A stretch of DNA of 64,000 nucleotides from Vigna angularis. Lineage: Eukaryota; Streptophyta; Magnoliopsida; Fabales; Fabaceae. Below, in pieces: positions 33,955 through 49,173 of this stretch (its first letter is position 1; every line of letters begins with the position of its first letter). The notes below the pieces were generated by a model that worked only from the letters and a program-made list of their open reading frames with translations, was not told the origin of the DNA and did not search any database. Location of the stretch: the NCBI RefSeq assembly GCF_016808095.1, contig NC_068972.1:39029029-39093028 (forward strand), written 5' to 3'. Position numbers and translations under genes: made by a program.

Positions 33955-36900
33955 TTTTTCAAAAATAGAATGTTTATTTTTTTTTTTTTAGAAAAGTTGA
34001 TCTTCTTTCTACTAAATCCAAGTATTAATATATATTATTTATTGGTTGATGGTACATTTTATCACTCAATTATCACTATTTTTTATCTTCAAAAATTTTC
34101 TTTTCATATTTTACCAGTCTATTAAATTTCTAATAATTTCACATTTTACTATTCAACTACAATCATTTTTGCATTCTGGTATATTTTATCTTTATATTTT
34201 CTAATTTTAAGCATTTTACTGATATGTTAAAGAAGTATAACAAGTCTTGATAGTGGCCTTAAAATAATTATTTTACTGCAATATTTTGAAAAAAGATTAC
34301 CAACTAAATGTGTAAAATTTGATAAACAATAGTAAAATACGCGGAAATAATTTAGATGGTAAAATGTGTGAAAAAAAAGAGAAACAAGATGATGGTATAT
34401 TGCACAAATAAACTAAGGTAATAAAATTTAGAAAATGATAATGGTTGAGGGTTAAAATGTGAAAAAAAAAAATGAAGTCAAATCAATGTTATTTTGAAAA
34501 TTCTGGTGATGAAAAGAAGTAGTTTAGTTTTTTACTTCTTTTTTTTCTTCTAACACATCATCACTATTTTGGAAAGTTAATAGATAGGTGAAATGTACAA
34601 GAAATTTGATGGAAAAAAAAACGAATGAAAAGAAAATTTAGGTAAAAATAAGAAAAAGTTTACAAATATTTTGACTCATCTATATTCCTAAATCTCATTT
34701 ACATCTTAGAAAAAAAAAATCATCTTTTGACCACCAACAGAAGCTTTGACTATAACTACAACCAATATAAAAATAATAACTTTTCTATACCAATTTAAAG
34801 CCTCATCTTAAACACATTAATTCTACAATAAATATAAATCTTCCAAAAACAATATATGTAAGATGTACTTCTAACAATATTAATATCATTTTATTATAAA
34901 GTATAATTAGCAATTTTGTACATTAAAAGGTTAACTAATAGATTAACATACATAAGGATAATTTATTCTAAATTTAAGTTCTTTTCTAAGAATTCCTTGT
35001 GCCCCAAACTTCACGACGAATGTCTTAGAGAAAACTTATTCTTCACTCTATGAACAAATTAAATTAAGTTAAAAAAAATGAGTAACTTTTTTTTCTTTGC
35101 ATATATATTGATACTAAATTTGAGTATTTTTCAGAAAACATAATTTCTCAACCTGATTATTGCCATTATTAATAAACATTAGCTAAGTAAAGAAGAAAAA
35201 TTACTTTTATATTGTTATTTTATTTTTTAAATCAACTTGTAAAAATGGTTAGAGTGTCATTATCATGGAACTTTTTCCGTTTAGAAGACAATGTTAAACT
35301 CCATCGATAAACAAATATTATAGCATTGCATACTCACAACTTATATAATGACAAAGCTTTTTTAATTCTTTATTCAAAGTTTGTTATTTGTGAACCCAAT
35401 CACTACCCTTAGTCCGAAAGAGACAAATATTTCATGTTTAAATAAACTGGTTTAGGTATACATGAACAAATCCAAAAATAATTGTATAGTTATATAACTA
35501 TGAGAGAAGGGATTCTAAGGTGATTCAAGTAATGAATTTACCAACTATTGGATCCATGTGTAGTGGGTATTTATATATATATATATATATGATCAAAGTT
35601 TTTTTTACTCTTTTAAATTTTAAGCAAATCTTATTGTGTCTCTTAAAACTAAAACAAAAAATATTTTTTAAATTAAAAAATTATAAGCTTGGTCCACTAT
35701 AATTACGTTCGGATGGCAAGTTGTAGTGTGTAGAAATGGCAATAAAAAATGAATTGTAGAAAACATATCATAAAAAAAAATGTGTAAGAAATATTAATAT
35801 AATTATTGAGAGAATATCAATAATTTCAAATTTCATTCATCACTCGACTTTTAAATTTATGAATATTTTTTTTATGTGAGATAGCAACCCATCGATGTGT
35901 AATCTATAATTTGAAGGAAAATTTCAAACTTGATATTAAACTCATACGGTTTACCTTACACAAATGAGCACAAGAGTAACAAATTTGTTAACATACATTT
36001 TATCTTTAATTAAAATTTATTAAAATCTATAAAATGAAGAGACTCACTCGTAATGAGTTTGCAAAATTTTATAAATTTTAATCGATAACAAAAAGGTATA
36101 TTAAAAAGTACATAGCCAAATCTGATTGTTATGATAAAAACTCTCGTACTATACTTTTAAAGTAATTTAATTGCTCTTTATATTCATTATATATAAATAT
36201 ATAATTATTTATTGTCTTTATTCTTTATTTTCTTTTAATTAATATAACAATGTTAACAAATAACGTATATTTGACCACTAAATTTAAAAAAGAAAATTAA
36301 AGAGTAATAATGAAAAATGATTCTCTTTATATAATTGAATACTAAGTCCCCATTTTGTGTTTGTGTTGGTTTTGATGTTTGATGAAGCAGTTGGGGTTCT
36401 TCTTAATTAGTATATTATAATAATGGAAGATAAATTAGGTCACCCAATCCCATGGATCATTATATGCAACATTTATACATAAAGCCAAAAATATACGTCC
36501 AATTTGACCAAAGATCTTCATCTAAATTTGCTCTTATTTATAATGTTTATTAAATTTTATGTTGATTACTTTTTGTAAATTCAATTGTGTTACATTCGAA
36601 AATTTTGTATATTTTTATTATTTGATTCTTAGTGATAGTATTAAAACCTGAAATCAAAATCCACCTAGAAAGCTAATAATGTTTAACTTTTCTATTGTAC
36701 ATGATTCCGAGTCAAATTTTAATTCGAATATTTAATTAAGACCTTGATATGCAAATAACTTATTAAACTCAATTCGTTTTAGTCACAATTGAATCATTTG
36801 AATTCGCTTTGTTAATTTGGAACGTGTGTAATTGTGCACAGAACATTGATCATATTAAGACTTAGGATAATTTATTATTTCATTCAAAATTCCAAATTCT

Positions 36901-39900
36901 GTTCAACAAACTTTTCAAGTTGCAATGGATGAAGGAATATACTATTTTGGAAGAAATAAGAATTTTGAGTTTTTTAAAAACCAAATGATAAGAAGACTAT
37001 AGAATGCAAGTGAAATATTCATGGTTAATTGACTATTAATGTGGTGGGATTTTTGAATAATATGAGTATAGACTCAAGGCCAAGGAGATCTTTGACTATA
37101 AATAAATATTTTTTCAAATTTCAAAAACAATACATTCATGATAGGTGTTTCTATAAAAAAATTTACAAAGAAGATCCGTATCTCCAATCTAAAATCTGAA
37201 AGTAATGAAATGGTTTAAATCAATCATTAAAATTAACCATAAATTCTTATATTATTAATGAATTTTTCAAGAAATGATCCATCCAAATGAGACAAACTTA
37301 ATAAAAAAGAGATTTACATAATCTTAAATTCATAATCTTAAAACAACATATTTAACTTTCTTTTTTTTAAACTTTGATAGAGTTATTATAAAAAATGTCA
37401 TTCCTGTCATTTCCTTTTAAGTAAGTTTCTCTCTTTCATATTAAAAATTTTGTTACATAAATATATGATTAAATTATAATATATAAATAAAATATAAACT
37501 CTATCTTATTAATTAGTTAATTTGGTAAAATTAAATTAAGTTTATCTTTATCAAAACTTATCAATAACTTTTTCAATAAGATTCTTTTAGACTTACTTAT
37601 AAATATATGAATAAATTATAATATATAGGATGAAATAACATTATTAAAATTTAATGATTTAAGAATGGAAAAGCAAAGAAGCATGGTCTGTGTAATATAC
37701 AATACTAGGAATTCGTGATGTTCACTTCAAAATAAAGTTTAACCATCTATAAATAAATTGATGCCAAATTTTGCAATGAACATTGTAATCTCAACTTCCT
37801 CCAATTATAGGTGTAGGCAAAGCGATTGCCCATATGACAAGAACACCTAAACCTAAACTCATTGACATATATAGCATAGTGAAACTCAAAACCTATGTAA
37901 GCTATGGTTGTTAGAAAGGAGAAGAAGATTAGTGAAGTCAAATTTCAATTTCAGAATTCTATTTGAGCATATGGTTCCGGCATAAACAGTTTACGCAACC
38001 AATATGTGGCAAGGCCATGTTCTAGGATAGCCTTCAAAGCTTGTTCATTCCAAAGTTAACTTTTCTTAGACATTACCTACAACAATGGTTTTATTGCATT
38101 TCATCTTAGGTGTGCCTTAATTATTACAAAACTCCACCAAGTTATGTTCTAATGCCCATGCCTCTTGGGAAGGCTATTGGCCAAATACCTGCTTATGGGA
38201 AAGGTAACAAGAAAAAAAAGGATCAATTTCATTCAAAATTCTTTGCATTATTACCATGTATTCAATCTCCAATATTTGGTACCTTATCGTATTATTTTAC
38301 CCTAAGAAGCCATGTTTTGTCTTGAGAAATGACTTGAGTAATTAAAGCAAGGGACATAAATGGAGGTTGTTGTTCATGTAAATGTTGTTGTTCACTTGCT
38401 TCCAAGGAAAGGATAGAGAGGCATTTAATGATAAATAGGCGACAACCAGAGAAAGGTTGTTTGATGTAGGAAAAATGAATTTAGAAGGTGCTCTGAATCT
38501 GAGGCAAGCAATTGGATTAATAAAGTTATGATTTTTAGGGTTGGGAATGGGGAAAAATAGAAGATGGAGAAAAGCGGCTATTGCTAAGTTTGGCATGGCA
38601 CCATGCTCTATCTTCCATTCGTTAGTTCCCTAATTTCAGGAAATCATGGGTCATCCCATTTTTCATGTTAATGAAATTATTTATCCTTTTTTTCACTTTC
38701 CAAATATAGAAAATCTTCATGACCTTGGTTTGGAGGCTTTTCCCAAAGCTTTCAGTTTTATGTGTAATTGAAGACTGTCTTGGCCTGCCTGGAACCTCAA
38801 CCATGACTGGGTCTAGATTGCTCATTTATCAAATCTGCTTTCTTTCTATTTTTCTCTTTTTATTTGTTTTAAATAAATTATTCATATAATTTATCTTGTT
38901 AAATTGGCGTTGATATAATTTAAAGAATAATAACATAACATCAAAATGATTAAGCTTATCTAACGTGAACTAAAGTAATTAGATTTATACAACGTCACAA
39001 ATCATTTATATTGTCATATTATTACCTTTTAAGTGGTATCAGTACCAATCTAATAAAAATGAAACTTTAAAAAAAAAATTACTTCTAGACGAAAAAAATA
39101 TTAAAGGACCACATTAAATATTTTTTAAAAAATTTGAAAGAAAAAAAATAATACTAAACAATTTTTCATTAAAATATCTCTCAAGCGTTGTTATCCACTT
39201 TGATATTTCATTTATTTAGACTAGCTTCAAACATTATGAAGCCGTGAGATTGATTATTATTTTTTAGATTTAAGATTTTGTTCAACTATTTTAAACATTT
39301 TTAATTTAGTCCTACTATTGCTGCACTTAAACTAGTAAATGATGAAATTTAACATAAATAGTGATAATAAGATAAAAGGAACTGTTGAGTTTATTTTTTT
39401 AATCAAACATATATTTGAATGTTACAAGATAGATTTAGGATACAAAATAATCTTAAAAGTTTAAATTTTTAAATCTATTGAAATGTTGATTATTTTCAAA
39501 GATTTTACAAATGTGAGATTTTAGGATGGAAAAAGAGGGAGTTTTTATTTCAGGTGAAATTTGTTTATTTATAAAGTCTTGATTACTAAATTGAGTTAAA
39601 CAATCTTTGAAAAAAAAAAACAATGCAATAAATGTAATCAATTGGTGACATTTCTCACTAGCAAACAATAAGTTGATTGTTTTATTTAAAAGAAAAATCA
39701 AAAGAATTAAATCTACAAGTCTATAATCAAGTTTGGGGTGCGGAGCGAGACAATAAACATAAGAAGCATGGAAATTTTTAAATAATGCAAATAAAAAAAT
39801 TAAAATTCAACTTATATATATGTTCCTTAAAAGATAAGTAAGTTTAATTTGTTTCATATGAATTTTTTTTTATTCCTTTAAAATCTCTAATATATAACAT

Positions 39901-42900
39901 TAATTAACTGTTTATATATTAAACAACAAGACTATATTATAGTATACAATTCACATATATTTAAGGGTTAACAATAATTATTTTAATCTTTATATGACGA
40001 AACAGAAATAATTTTTTTTCTTGAAAAATAGAAAATAAAAATCGTTACAATTTGACGCAAATTAAAAAATATTTTTAAAAACCTAACAAGAAAAATGGCT
40101 GATATATTAGTGAAGAGTAGTCACAGCAAACGGTCAGGAAATTTTCCAAAGTTTGACTGTAAAATAAAGTTGGCAGTGAAAACCGTTTGATTAATTTTTT
40201 GGAATTGCATTGACTTCTTATGAGATGTCTTCACTCAAACAAAAACTAAATATAAAAATAAAACATGTTGGATTTTGAGAGTTATTAAAGGAATAAAATA
40301 AACCTTTATTCAAGTCATGCTAAATTAAAAAAATAAATTATACACTTTTAGATAAATAGTCACATGTTTACTTTAGTTTTCAAATTTTTTTGATCGAAAG
40401 ATACATTTAATTTTTTTTATCCAACAAATATTATATTTAAAACTATAAATTGTATAATAATGTGTACATTAATTATATAGAAATAAAGTAGTGTTAGAAG
40501 AGTGTGATTACATGTTATCCACCATTGAATACTTGTTTTCTAACAGGTGACAAGGCATTTCATAAATATAATTAAGAATGATAGAAAGAAAAAACAAAAT
40601 ATAAAATAATCAGAACTTATTTTCCCATTTGAGAATCCGATAATTTCACATAGAAGTTTAACCTACTGACTCATGCATTATTGGGTATACTATAAGATTA
40701 CGAGAGGTCTTTTTTTAATTTGTATATTTTAATTATTATTTTTTTAAATTCATATTTCTCATTTGTATTACAAAGTATATTTTTTTTTATAAAATTAGAC
40801 AATAATTTACATTCATTTTTTATAAATAATCTTTAATATCCACTAATATTATATTTAATTTTTATTATATAAATTATTATTTCTTATATTTAATTAAAAT
40901 ATATAAATTATAACGAAAAACAAAATATCTCTTAAAAGCACATTATGTCCTTCTTCTTTTTCAAGTATGTTTTTTTTTCTTCGGAGAGAAAGATAATAAT
41001 ACATCAAATATTATTCTTTTATCAATTTTTCAATTTAGAACAAAAATTCGTGTTGAAACTAAATAATAAATTGTTGCAATATATCATTAAAAGTTCTTTT
41101 TCAAATTGTTAAATTGACAAAATAATAAAATCTATATAAAAAAGCCATTTTCTTTTTTTCTACTTCATGTTATTTCTTTTTTTCAGTTTCTTCTAAATAT
41201 TTTTTTTTTCAATATTTTTTCATTCAACACATTTTCTTTAATTTCTTTTTCTCTAAATACTTTTTCTTGGATTTTCTTATCTTCCAACTAAAGGCGATTC
41301 AAGGTTTGAAGATGTAAAACAAACTTAATAATAAGAACTTGAATTTAAAATTTATTTTTCGAGGTACTTTTATACAAAAATATTTATTAAATTATAATAA
41401 TTAATTTCATTTAATTTTTACCGTTCTTCAATTTCAACTTCTATTCATTGCTTATTTTATCAAATTAACAGTTTTACAATTCAATAAGCAAAAAATTGTA
41501 TTTTTCATCAAAATATATACAAAAAAAAACTCTCGAAACTCAAATCGAAAAGTACCCAACATTTGTAATCCTGATACAAATTCAACAAATAGAATAAAAA
41601 CAACATCAACACAAATAATAGAAAAACATATTGATGAGGATAATTTAATGAAAGAATATTAGTATTAACAGAAATTTTTTTAAAGCCTTTTTTAGGCTTA
41701 AAATGAGTATTTTACGTGCATCGTCCTTGAGTCGGTTTTGGGTTCAATTCCTTCCCTTCACTTTCTTTCTCCTTCAACTCTTTTTTTTAATATTTTTCTT
41801 TCTCAACTCTTTCTCTTTAATTTATATTTTTATTTCTATGTTTTTCTTTTTCTCCATGTCTCTCTTTCATCACAATTTAAACATGTCTTTTCCAATGTTA
41901 ATCAAACATTTTCTCTTTATCTCTATATATTTGTTCTTTCTTTTATTTTCTTTTTCTTCAAAATTTTCTTTCAGTTTTCTTTCCATGAAAAACAAACTCA
42001 TAGACAAGCAATTTGTGATCGACATTAAATTGATGGACACTTTTAACACTAGTATACGTCATAAGTATAAAAATACAAATAAAAATTAAAATGATATAAA
42101 AAAAGAAAAAAAAAAACTCATTGAATATCTAGAATAAAAGATCTTATACAAATTGATGAAAAATCGAAAGGAGATCGTTTTGATCTTCGGTTTGAAAAAA
42201 GATATTGATATCAAATAAAAGAAAGATAAGAAAATGAATAATAAGTTATGGGTTGATAACATCAAAATTTGAATTCTAACTCAAAATACTCATAAAGAGA
42301 AAACTCAATTTTATATCAAAACTTACATTTCTCATTTGTATTCTTTATGAAATTAATTAGCCCTTCTTAATTACATATTAATTGATGCTTAATAAATATT
42401 CTTTAAAATAAATAACTATTTCTTATATTTAATCCAAAGATACATACAGATAAAACTTAAAAGACCCTCAAAACAAGTATTGGTATATAATCCCATATTT
42501 AAATGTTTAAATTAAGTATGAAAAGTATTTAAAAGTATCTATAATAACAGGGCTACAAATAGTATTTACTCTCCTACAATATATTTAGATTACCAATCAT
42601 TCTACAACTCAATAATAGTACTTATAACTGATAACTAATTAATTACTTTTAATAATGTGAACAATGCAACCAACTTTTTTTATTGTTTAAATTTATCAGT
42701 GAAGATTCAGAAGTATATAAATACTTAACTTATCATTCTTTCTACTCATACTTGTTATTATATAACTTTGATTATCGGAAAGTCCTTTTCATTTGAATGT
42801 TCATATTCAACGAGCAAAACACTACCTAAAAAATTTGACAAACATGAGAAGGAGATTCAACTCGTTGTATCTCGATTGTAAGAAACACAAATGAATAAAT

Positions 42901-44040
42901 TAGAATATAGACAATTAGATGAAAAGATAGTTACAAGAAAAAAACTTACCAATTAAAAATGGGTAAATGGATTTTCTATAGTCTTCTCATTTTATAGAAT
43001 TTTGGTTTAGTTTGGGAAATATAGTATTTATATGGAGATAAAACTTTTAGTATTGGCAATTTGATGAATGTTCTTGCGTGAATGATACGTAGTTCTAAAA
43101 AAACTTGTGAAGACTTTACACACTTTCAGGAAACGTGTAGAGAACCATTTGGAAGATGTTTGAAGAATTCCATGAATATGTTTTTAAACAGCTCTCGAAT
43201 CAAAGTACAAAGATAAAGATAAAGAAACAACTTGGGAAAAACATTGCAACAATACCTTATTGTCCCATTTTTCTAACATCCTCATCTTCATTTAAAAATT
43301 GCACTTCATGATGCTTTATTTGGAACTGTTCTGTTTTCAGGCTTTGACTAATATAGGTTTCCATCATTCCATGCATCCGATTATTCTTGTTAGAGCTATA
43401 TCATATTAATTATGTTTGCACTTATAATTTAGGTTTTTAACACAATTAATTCGTGTTCTCTTACTTGTATGCAACTCAAAATAACTCGTTCTTGTTTTAA
43501 TTTTTTTTTTTAATTTTGTTCTTGTTTTTGAGGGTTAGAATAGTGCATCGTGAAAACTATTTATACACACTCACAAATAGTTTCTTTTAGGATGGAAAAA
43601 TAATCTTATTCAAACTACGGATAAACGTTAAATATAGACACAATGCAAGACACTTCTCTGTAGGAAAATTTAAGTGTTTTTAGAGACTAATTTCTTCTAA
43701 ATTTAGGGATACGATTTTTTTAATTAATATATAATAAATATCACTAAATTGTTTGACGTGTACAATATTCATGATTCACGTACAGAAAAGTTTTTGCATT
43801 ATGAAAATTTTAATGGGTTTAACCATAAGTTGAGGAAAAGGAAAATGAAATAGGAGTTAACGGCAATGAAATACGATGACAAAAAAAACATTTGAGTCCA
43901 AATACGTCAAAGTGGATTGGGTTAGGTCCACTAATAAAGAGGGCTAACTCCTTAATGTCTAAAGTACCCTTTTCACAAGGGTAAAATTTCTTTTCTCTCA
44001 CTTATAGTTACTCCACCCACCTCCCACCCACTTTTTCTTG
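33955..44040. other. 10 kb of AT-rich intergenic DNA
   Basis: I recognise no gene. At about 34050-34490, partly inverted copies of ACATTTTAC-type motifs suggest an old inverted-repeat element. At 37.7-38.8 kb the base composition is less AT-rich and a few short open frames occur on both strands, but none resembles a known family and stops are frequent. They may be relics of a gene or element. Open frames at 41.7-42.1 kb are T-rich low complexity. Confidence 0.5.
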
Positions 44041-47000
44041 TTGCATTTTTTTCACTAAATCAAATTTTGAAATTCAGTTTTAAAAATTAAAAAATTACTA
44101 GATTTCAAAATTAAATTTAAAAAATTCGTAAAATTTTGAAATTTAATTTAAAAACTCATCAAATTTTGAAATTAACAGATTTCAAAATTCAATTAAAAAA
44201 TTCATTTAATTTCAAAATAATATTAAAAAATTCATTAGATTTCAAAATCCCAGAACAAAACTCACTATGTTTCAAAATTTGATACACGTATTCCAGATTT
44301 TGAAATTCGATATTAAATTTTCCAAATTCCAAAATCTCCTAACACTTCTATCAAATTTCCAAATCCAACACTCACTTTATAACCTTTTTAACATTTGTTT
44401 TATTGGACGTTGTCTCTGTTGGGCTTTTTCAAATAGGTGCCTTTCTTAAATTTTTTTTCCAGCGGTCCCTAAAAGTGAAAATTTGAAACAATTGACTTTA
44501 TGTCGTTAAATTGGGTTAACTTGAAATATATAATTAAAAAAAAAGTTTTTGAGAATTGAAACCCAAATTAGGGTTCATCATCTTCAACTAGTGCCGTCAA
44601 AATGGGTTGAAACCCGTGAGCCAACCCGGCCCACCACGGGTTTGAGCCAGGTTGGGTTGGAAAAAAATTCAAAATTTTTTTTTATACGAGCCAATTTTGA
44701 CCCGGCTCACACGGGTTGAACCCGTGGTGGGTCGGGTTGGCTCACCAACCCACCTATTTTTTTTAATTAAATTAAATTAATTATTTAAATTCTATTTCTT
44801 TTTATTGAAATCAAATTAATTAATTAATTATTCAAAATGCACAACCTTTACTTAGCAATAAAGTCTTTCGCGCTGCTGTCTTTTCTTTTCAAAAGTTTCC
44901 ATCTGCAAATAAAACCCTAAGATTATAAATTGGATAATATTATAGATGGAGATAAAGAAGAAGATGCTTCAAGAGAGCATAATACTGTGCATTTATCCAT
45001 TCAGGACTCCAATTTAATAGATGGATAATATTATAGATTGGATAATTCAGTAATATATAATTTGTTTTATCTTGTTTTTAGACCTATCTACAAGCATGAC
45101 AATTTTATCTTGTGCTATATATTTTTGTTAACGGCTATATGTAGTTTCTTTGTCAAACGGTTATCTATATCTCATTAAACTAAATTTGGCAAAATTTTAT
45201 GCTTGATAGCTTAGAATATATATAACAATATATTTCTTTTGTTTCATTTTCTTTTACATCAATTAGTCCAATTATAATTATCTAAGAAGAAGAGGGTGAA
45301 AAAAAAGTTAACTAAGTGAGCTAATGAGCCAACCCGTTTAACCCACCAACCCGTGGTGGGTCGGGTCGGGTTCGAATTTTTTTGGCTCGCTAATAAATGA
45401 GCCGGGTTGGGTTGGCTCACTAAGTGGCCAACCCGTGGTGGGTCGGGTCGGGTCGAGTCGGGTTACCCGTTTTGACAGCTCTATCTTCAACCTTACCTTT
45501 CATCATCTTCAACCCTAGCAATTGATGCTCAGGGTTCATCAAGAAATTAGGGTTTATCAAATATGAAATTAAGCACCGCCAAATTAGGGTTTATCAAAAT
45601 CAAATTGGATTCGAGATTAAAGACGCAATAAATCACAGATTCATAGAGTTTGAGATTGGAGTGGAGTCCAATGTCTCCCTGGGCCTCCCTTCGAGATTGG
45701 GATTTTCTCATGTTTTTCTGTTTGCGCGAGAGAGATGAACTCGTAATGAGTTTTTGTTTCTGTGTTTTGTGATGTCTCTAGGTTTGTAGGTTGGTGGATT
45801 TGTGAAGAAGGAGACTTGCAAAGATGAAAGATGCGCTGATTCTCACAATTGCTCGAGGAAGGAGAAAAGAATGCGCTAAAGCTCTCACGGCGTGGTCTCG
45901 TGACGGCACAAGGAGTTTGTGATTCTAGGTTTTGCGCAACTAGGGTTTGCGATTCAGATTCAATTGGAGAGCTCGAACGCGATTTAGGGTTCTGTGTTGA
46001 TGGGGATGAAGTAGTGTCGCAACGGTGCTTGAGATTACCGTTTGAGGGATTCGCGATTCTGGGTTTTGTGCGACTAAGGTTTGCAATTTCTGGGCTTTAC
46101 TGTGTGCATGTTTCATGGCGTGAAGAAGGATGATGAAGAAGGTTGCCATGGTTGCACGTTTTGAGCTTGTACGATGGTGGTGGCCACAGTTTGGTTGCAC
46201 GTTGGTGGCGATTGCGGTTGTTGGTGGCACTGCTATGCTGTGCAAGAAACGGCATCCTGCGACAATAAATTACGGAATATATTTTTTAATTATATATTCA
46301 ACGTAACATATTGTGTATATATCATGTAATCTAACATAATAACCACATTTAAAATATTACACGTCAAACTGACAACTTATGATAAAGTTAACTTTTGGGA
46401 GTCAATTTTTCATTTGTAGAGATCCAATTGAAAAAAAAATAAGAAAAAAACTTATTCGAGAAAACCCAATAAATTGAGGTCCTGCAGAAGTGGTTTAACC
46501 TTCTTTATTTTATAAATTTTTTGTTTTTCATTTTTGTAAATGTATTTTACTTGTTTTAGTTTATTAAAATATATTTTAAAATATTAAAATATTAACATAT
46601 CTTAGATTATATTAAACTAAATATTTGACAAAACCCAATAAACTTAGGGACTGTGGTTTAATCTTCTTTAGTTTATAAATTTTTTTTTTCAATTTTGTAA
46701 ATGTATTTACTTGTTTTAGTTTATTAAAATATATTTTAAAATATTAAAATATTGACATATCTTAGATTATATTAAACTAAATATTTATTAAATTAACTTA
46801 AGAAACAAAATTTAATAAAATATGTTACCGGATTTTAAAATCCGATTAACATATCTTATTATTAATATTATTATTATTTATTATTACGATTAATTTTATT
46901 ATTATTTATATTATTTTATTATTATTATTACGATTATTCTTATTACTATTATTTTTTTCTTTTTATTCTTATTTTTAAATTTTTTTTTAATTTTTTTAAA

Positions 47001-48190
47001 TGGTTTTTACTTGTTTAGTTTAATATATATTAACCTATATTAAATTATATTAAAATATTACAGTAAATTAAATATTTACTAAATTTTAACTTAAAAAATA
47101 AAGTTTTAAAAATATATGTTAATCATAAAAATGCGTTTACATATGTTATTATTATGATTACTATTATTATTATTATTATTAATATTATTAGTATTACTGT
47201 TATTATTATTATTATCTGATAGATCTTAGTATTATTTAATCTAATATCTTCATATAATTTAATATATACTAATATTTTAAACCAAAACTTATTAAAGTAA
47301 AACAAGTAAAACACAATTAAAATAAAATTAAAAAAGAAAAACTTAAAAAAATAAAACAAAATCAAAAAGAAAAACTTAAAAAAATAAAATAAAATAAAAA
47401 ATGTGCCGGATTTTAAGGTATGTACCGATTTTTGAAAAAATTGTTAAATGAGAATGAAATTTTAAAATTCGGAAGAGATGATTACTAAATTTTGAAATTT
47501 GAAAGAAATGTTTATTAAATTTCAAAATTTGGAGATTTTAATATGATTTTGAAATTCTGATGAATTATTAATCGAGTTTTGAAATTTATTGAATTCTTAA
47601 ATTAGATTTTAAAATCCAATAATTTTTTATTTAAAATCTTAATTTTAAAATTTTGTTAAAGAACTTATTAAATTTCAAATTTTAATTAAAGAAATTTTTT
47701 GAGTTTGAAATCCAGTAAAAGTACTCAAGCCATTTTGAAACTAGATAAACATATATCTTAGATTTTGAAATTTAATTTTAGTTTTTATTGAATATTTTTT
47801 ATTGGATTTGAAATCCAGAGGATTTCCAAATCCAACACTCATTTTATCATTTTTTTTACTTTTTTATTTTTTATTTTATTTTTTGATTTTTTTAAATATC
47901 TTTTACCTATTTTAGTTTAATAAAATATATTTTAAAATATTAAAATATTAACATATATTACATTATATTAAAATATTATTTTAAACAAATTATGTATTAA
48001 TTTTTAACATAAAAAACTAAATTTAATAAATATGTTAACGGGATTTACAGGTTAAGATATCTTATTATTATTATAAATGTTATTTATTATTATTAATATT
48101 ATTGTTATTATTATTTTTTACATTATTATTATTATTATTATTATTAGTGTTTGTACTATTATTACTCTTATAATTATTACTGTTATTATT
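44040..48190. repeat. degenerate AT-rich repeat field
   Basis: Two stretches (44050-44400 and 47430-47860) are built from copies of ATTTTGAAATT-like near-palindromes every 30-40 bp, and both end with TTTCCAAATCCAACACTCA. A second unit, TTTTACTTGTTTTAGTTTAT followed by AAAATATATTTTAAAATATT-type sequence, occurs near 46530, 46700, 47000 and 47900, and in inverted form near 47280-47340. Copies are followed by (ATT)n tracts, and one carries GGATTTTAAAATCC (46830-46843). An hAT element sits inside. No protein gene is credible here, although 45600-46260 is GC-richer. Confidence 0.6.
44589..45483. mobile_element. non-autonomous hAT-type element with 8-bp target duplication
   Basis: The ends are TAGTGCCGTCAAAATGGG (left) and TAGAGCTGTCAAAACGGG (right, other strand), typical of plant hAT termini. 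The element is flanked on both sides by the identical 8-mer TCTTCAAC (44581-44588 and 45484-45491). Both subterminal regions (about 170 bp each) are packed with GGGTCGGGTTGG and CCCGTGGTGGG motifs, while the middle is AT-rich with no transposase. Seen directly: ends, duplication, motifs. Mobilisation would need a transposase from elsewhere. Confidence 0.92.
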
Positions 48191-49083
48191 GTTAATATAG
48201 TGTAAAAACTATATAATAGAATAATCACATCAATTAATATTACAGATCAGTCTTACAAAATAAAGAACGTACGTTTGTAGTCGAACGGCCTTACAGAGAA
48301 ACAAGAAAACTAAAACCGAACAACATAAGCAAACCCGACCGAACGGTTTACAAAAGGCTATACCGAACGGTCCTACAAAATAAGAGGGAAAAGATGATCG
48401 AACGATCATCTTAAAACTAAACTAATAATACTGACCGAACGGTTCTACTGTTCGGTCTTAATTTCTACCTCAACTAAATTTTCTTCTTCCAGCGCTTCTT
48501 CCAGCAGCTCGTCTCCTTCTGCTCACATCCACACGGATGATCATTGCAACGGAAAGATAACTGAACGTACAAAACAGACAAGACAGGAAACATAGGGTAA
48601 GCTTATGTAATTCAATTCATGTATAAAAATATATTTCACACAATCAACCAAACAAGATAATTCATAACTCGTTCATGCAAAGCCTAATACTAGACTGTCT
48701 GTCCGGACTGTATGAATTATGTGTAGCTACGACGTTCGTGCACCCGGGTGATGTAGTAACTGGGATACCCTCAACAGCTGTCACCCGAGGTTAGTCCTAT
48801 TTGTCCAAATTAACCATAAGGACTAGGACCTCCTGTCATTCCCACGCATGACTTACCCTTCTCTACGTGAGAAACGAGTAATCACGGAATATCAGGATGA
48901 ACCGCCAGCTTAGCATGCCCACATTCATACTTTACCACTTTCCAATATACATTCATGAGTTATTCCTCCCCGGAACGCTCGTCCATAATCCAAAACATTT
49001 CATCCATATCATATTCAATTCATCTTTCATTATTAATAATCTTAATTGAACCCTTCGTACAAAGATCCCTAAGGATACCAAAT

Positions 49084-49173
49084 ACCGAACGTTAAACATC
49101 AACCCTGAACTAGACCGAACGTTAAACATCAACCCTAAACTAGACCGAACGTTAAACATCAACCCTGAACTAG
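49084..49173. repeat. 30-bp tandem repeat, three copies
   Basis: The unit begins ACCGAACGTTAAACATCAAC and repeats at 49084, 49114 and 49144 with one base change in the second copy. Each unit carries one copy of the CCGAACG motif typical of this LTR-like repeat. Confidence 0.95.

Noticed and set aside
37740..38830. Degenerate host gene
   Set aside because: Somewhat less AT-rich, with short frames on both strands, but I could not find a consistent exon series or a known motif.
41703..42089. Frame of 128 codons rich in Phe/Leu/Ser
   Set aside because: T-rich low-complexity DNA, no recognisable motif or coding signature.
45849..46245. Overlapping frames on both strands near 46 kb
   Set aside because: The DNA is GC-richer and repeats internally (GATTCTGGGTTTTG and GATTCTAGGTTTTGC), but no protein family is visible and the frames overlap on opposite strands. 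It is more likely repeat DNA.
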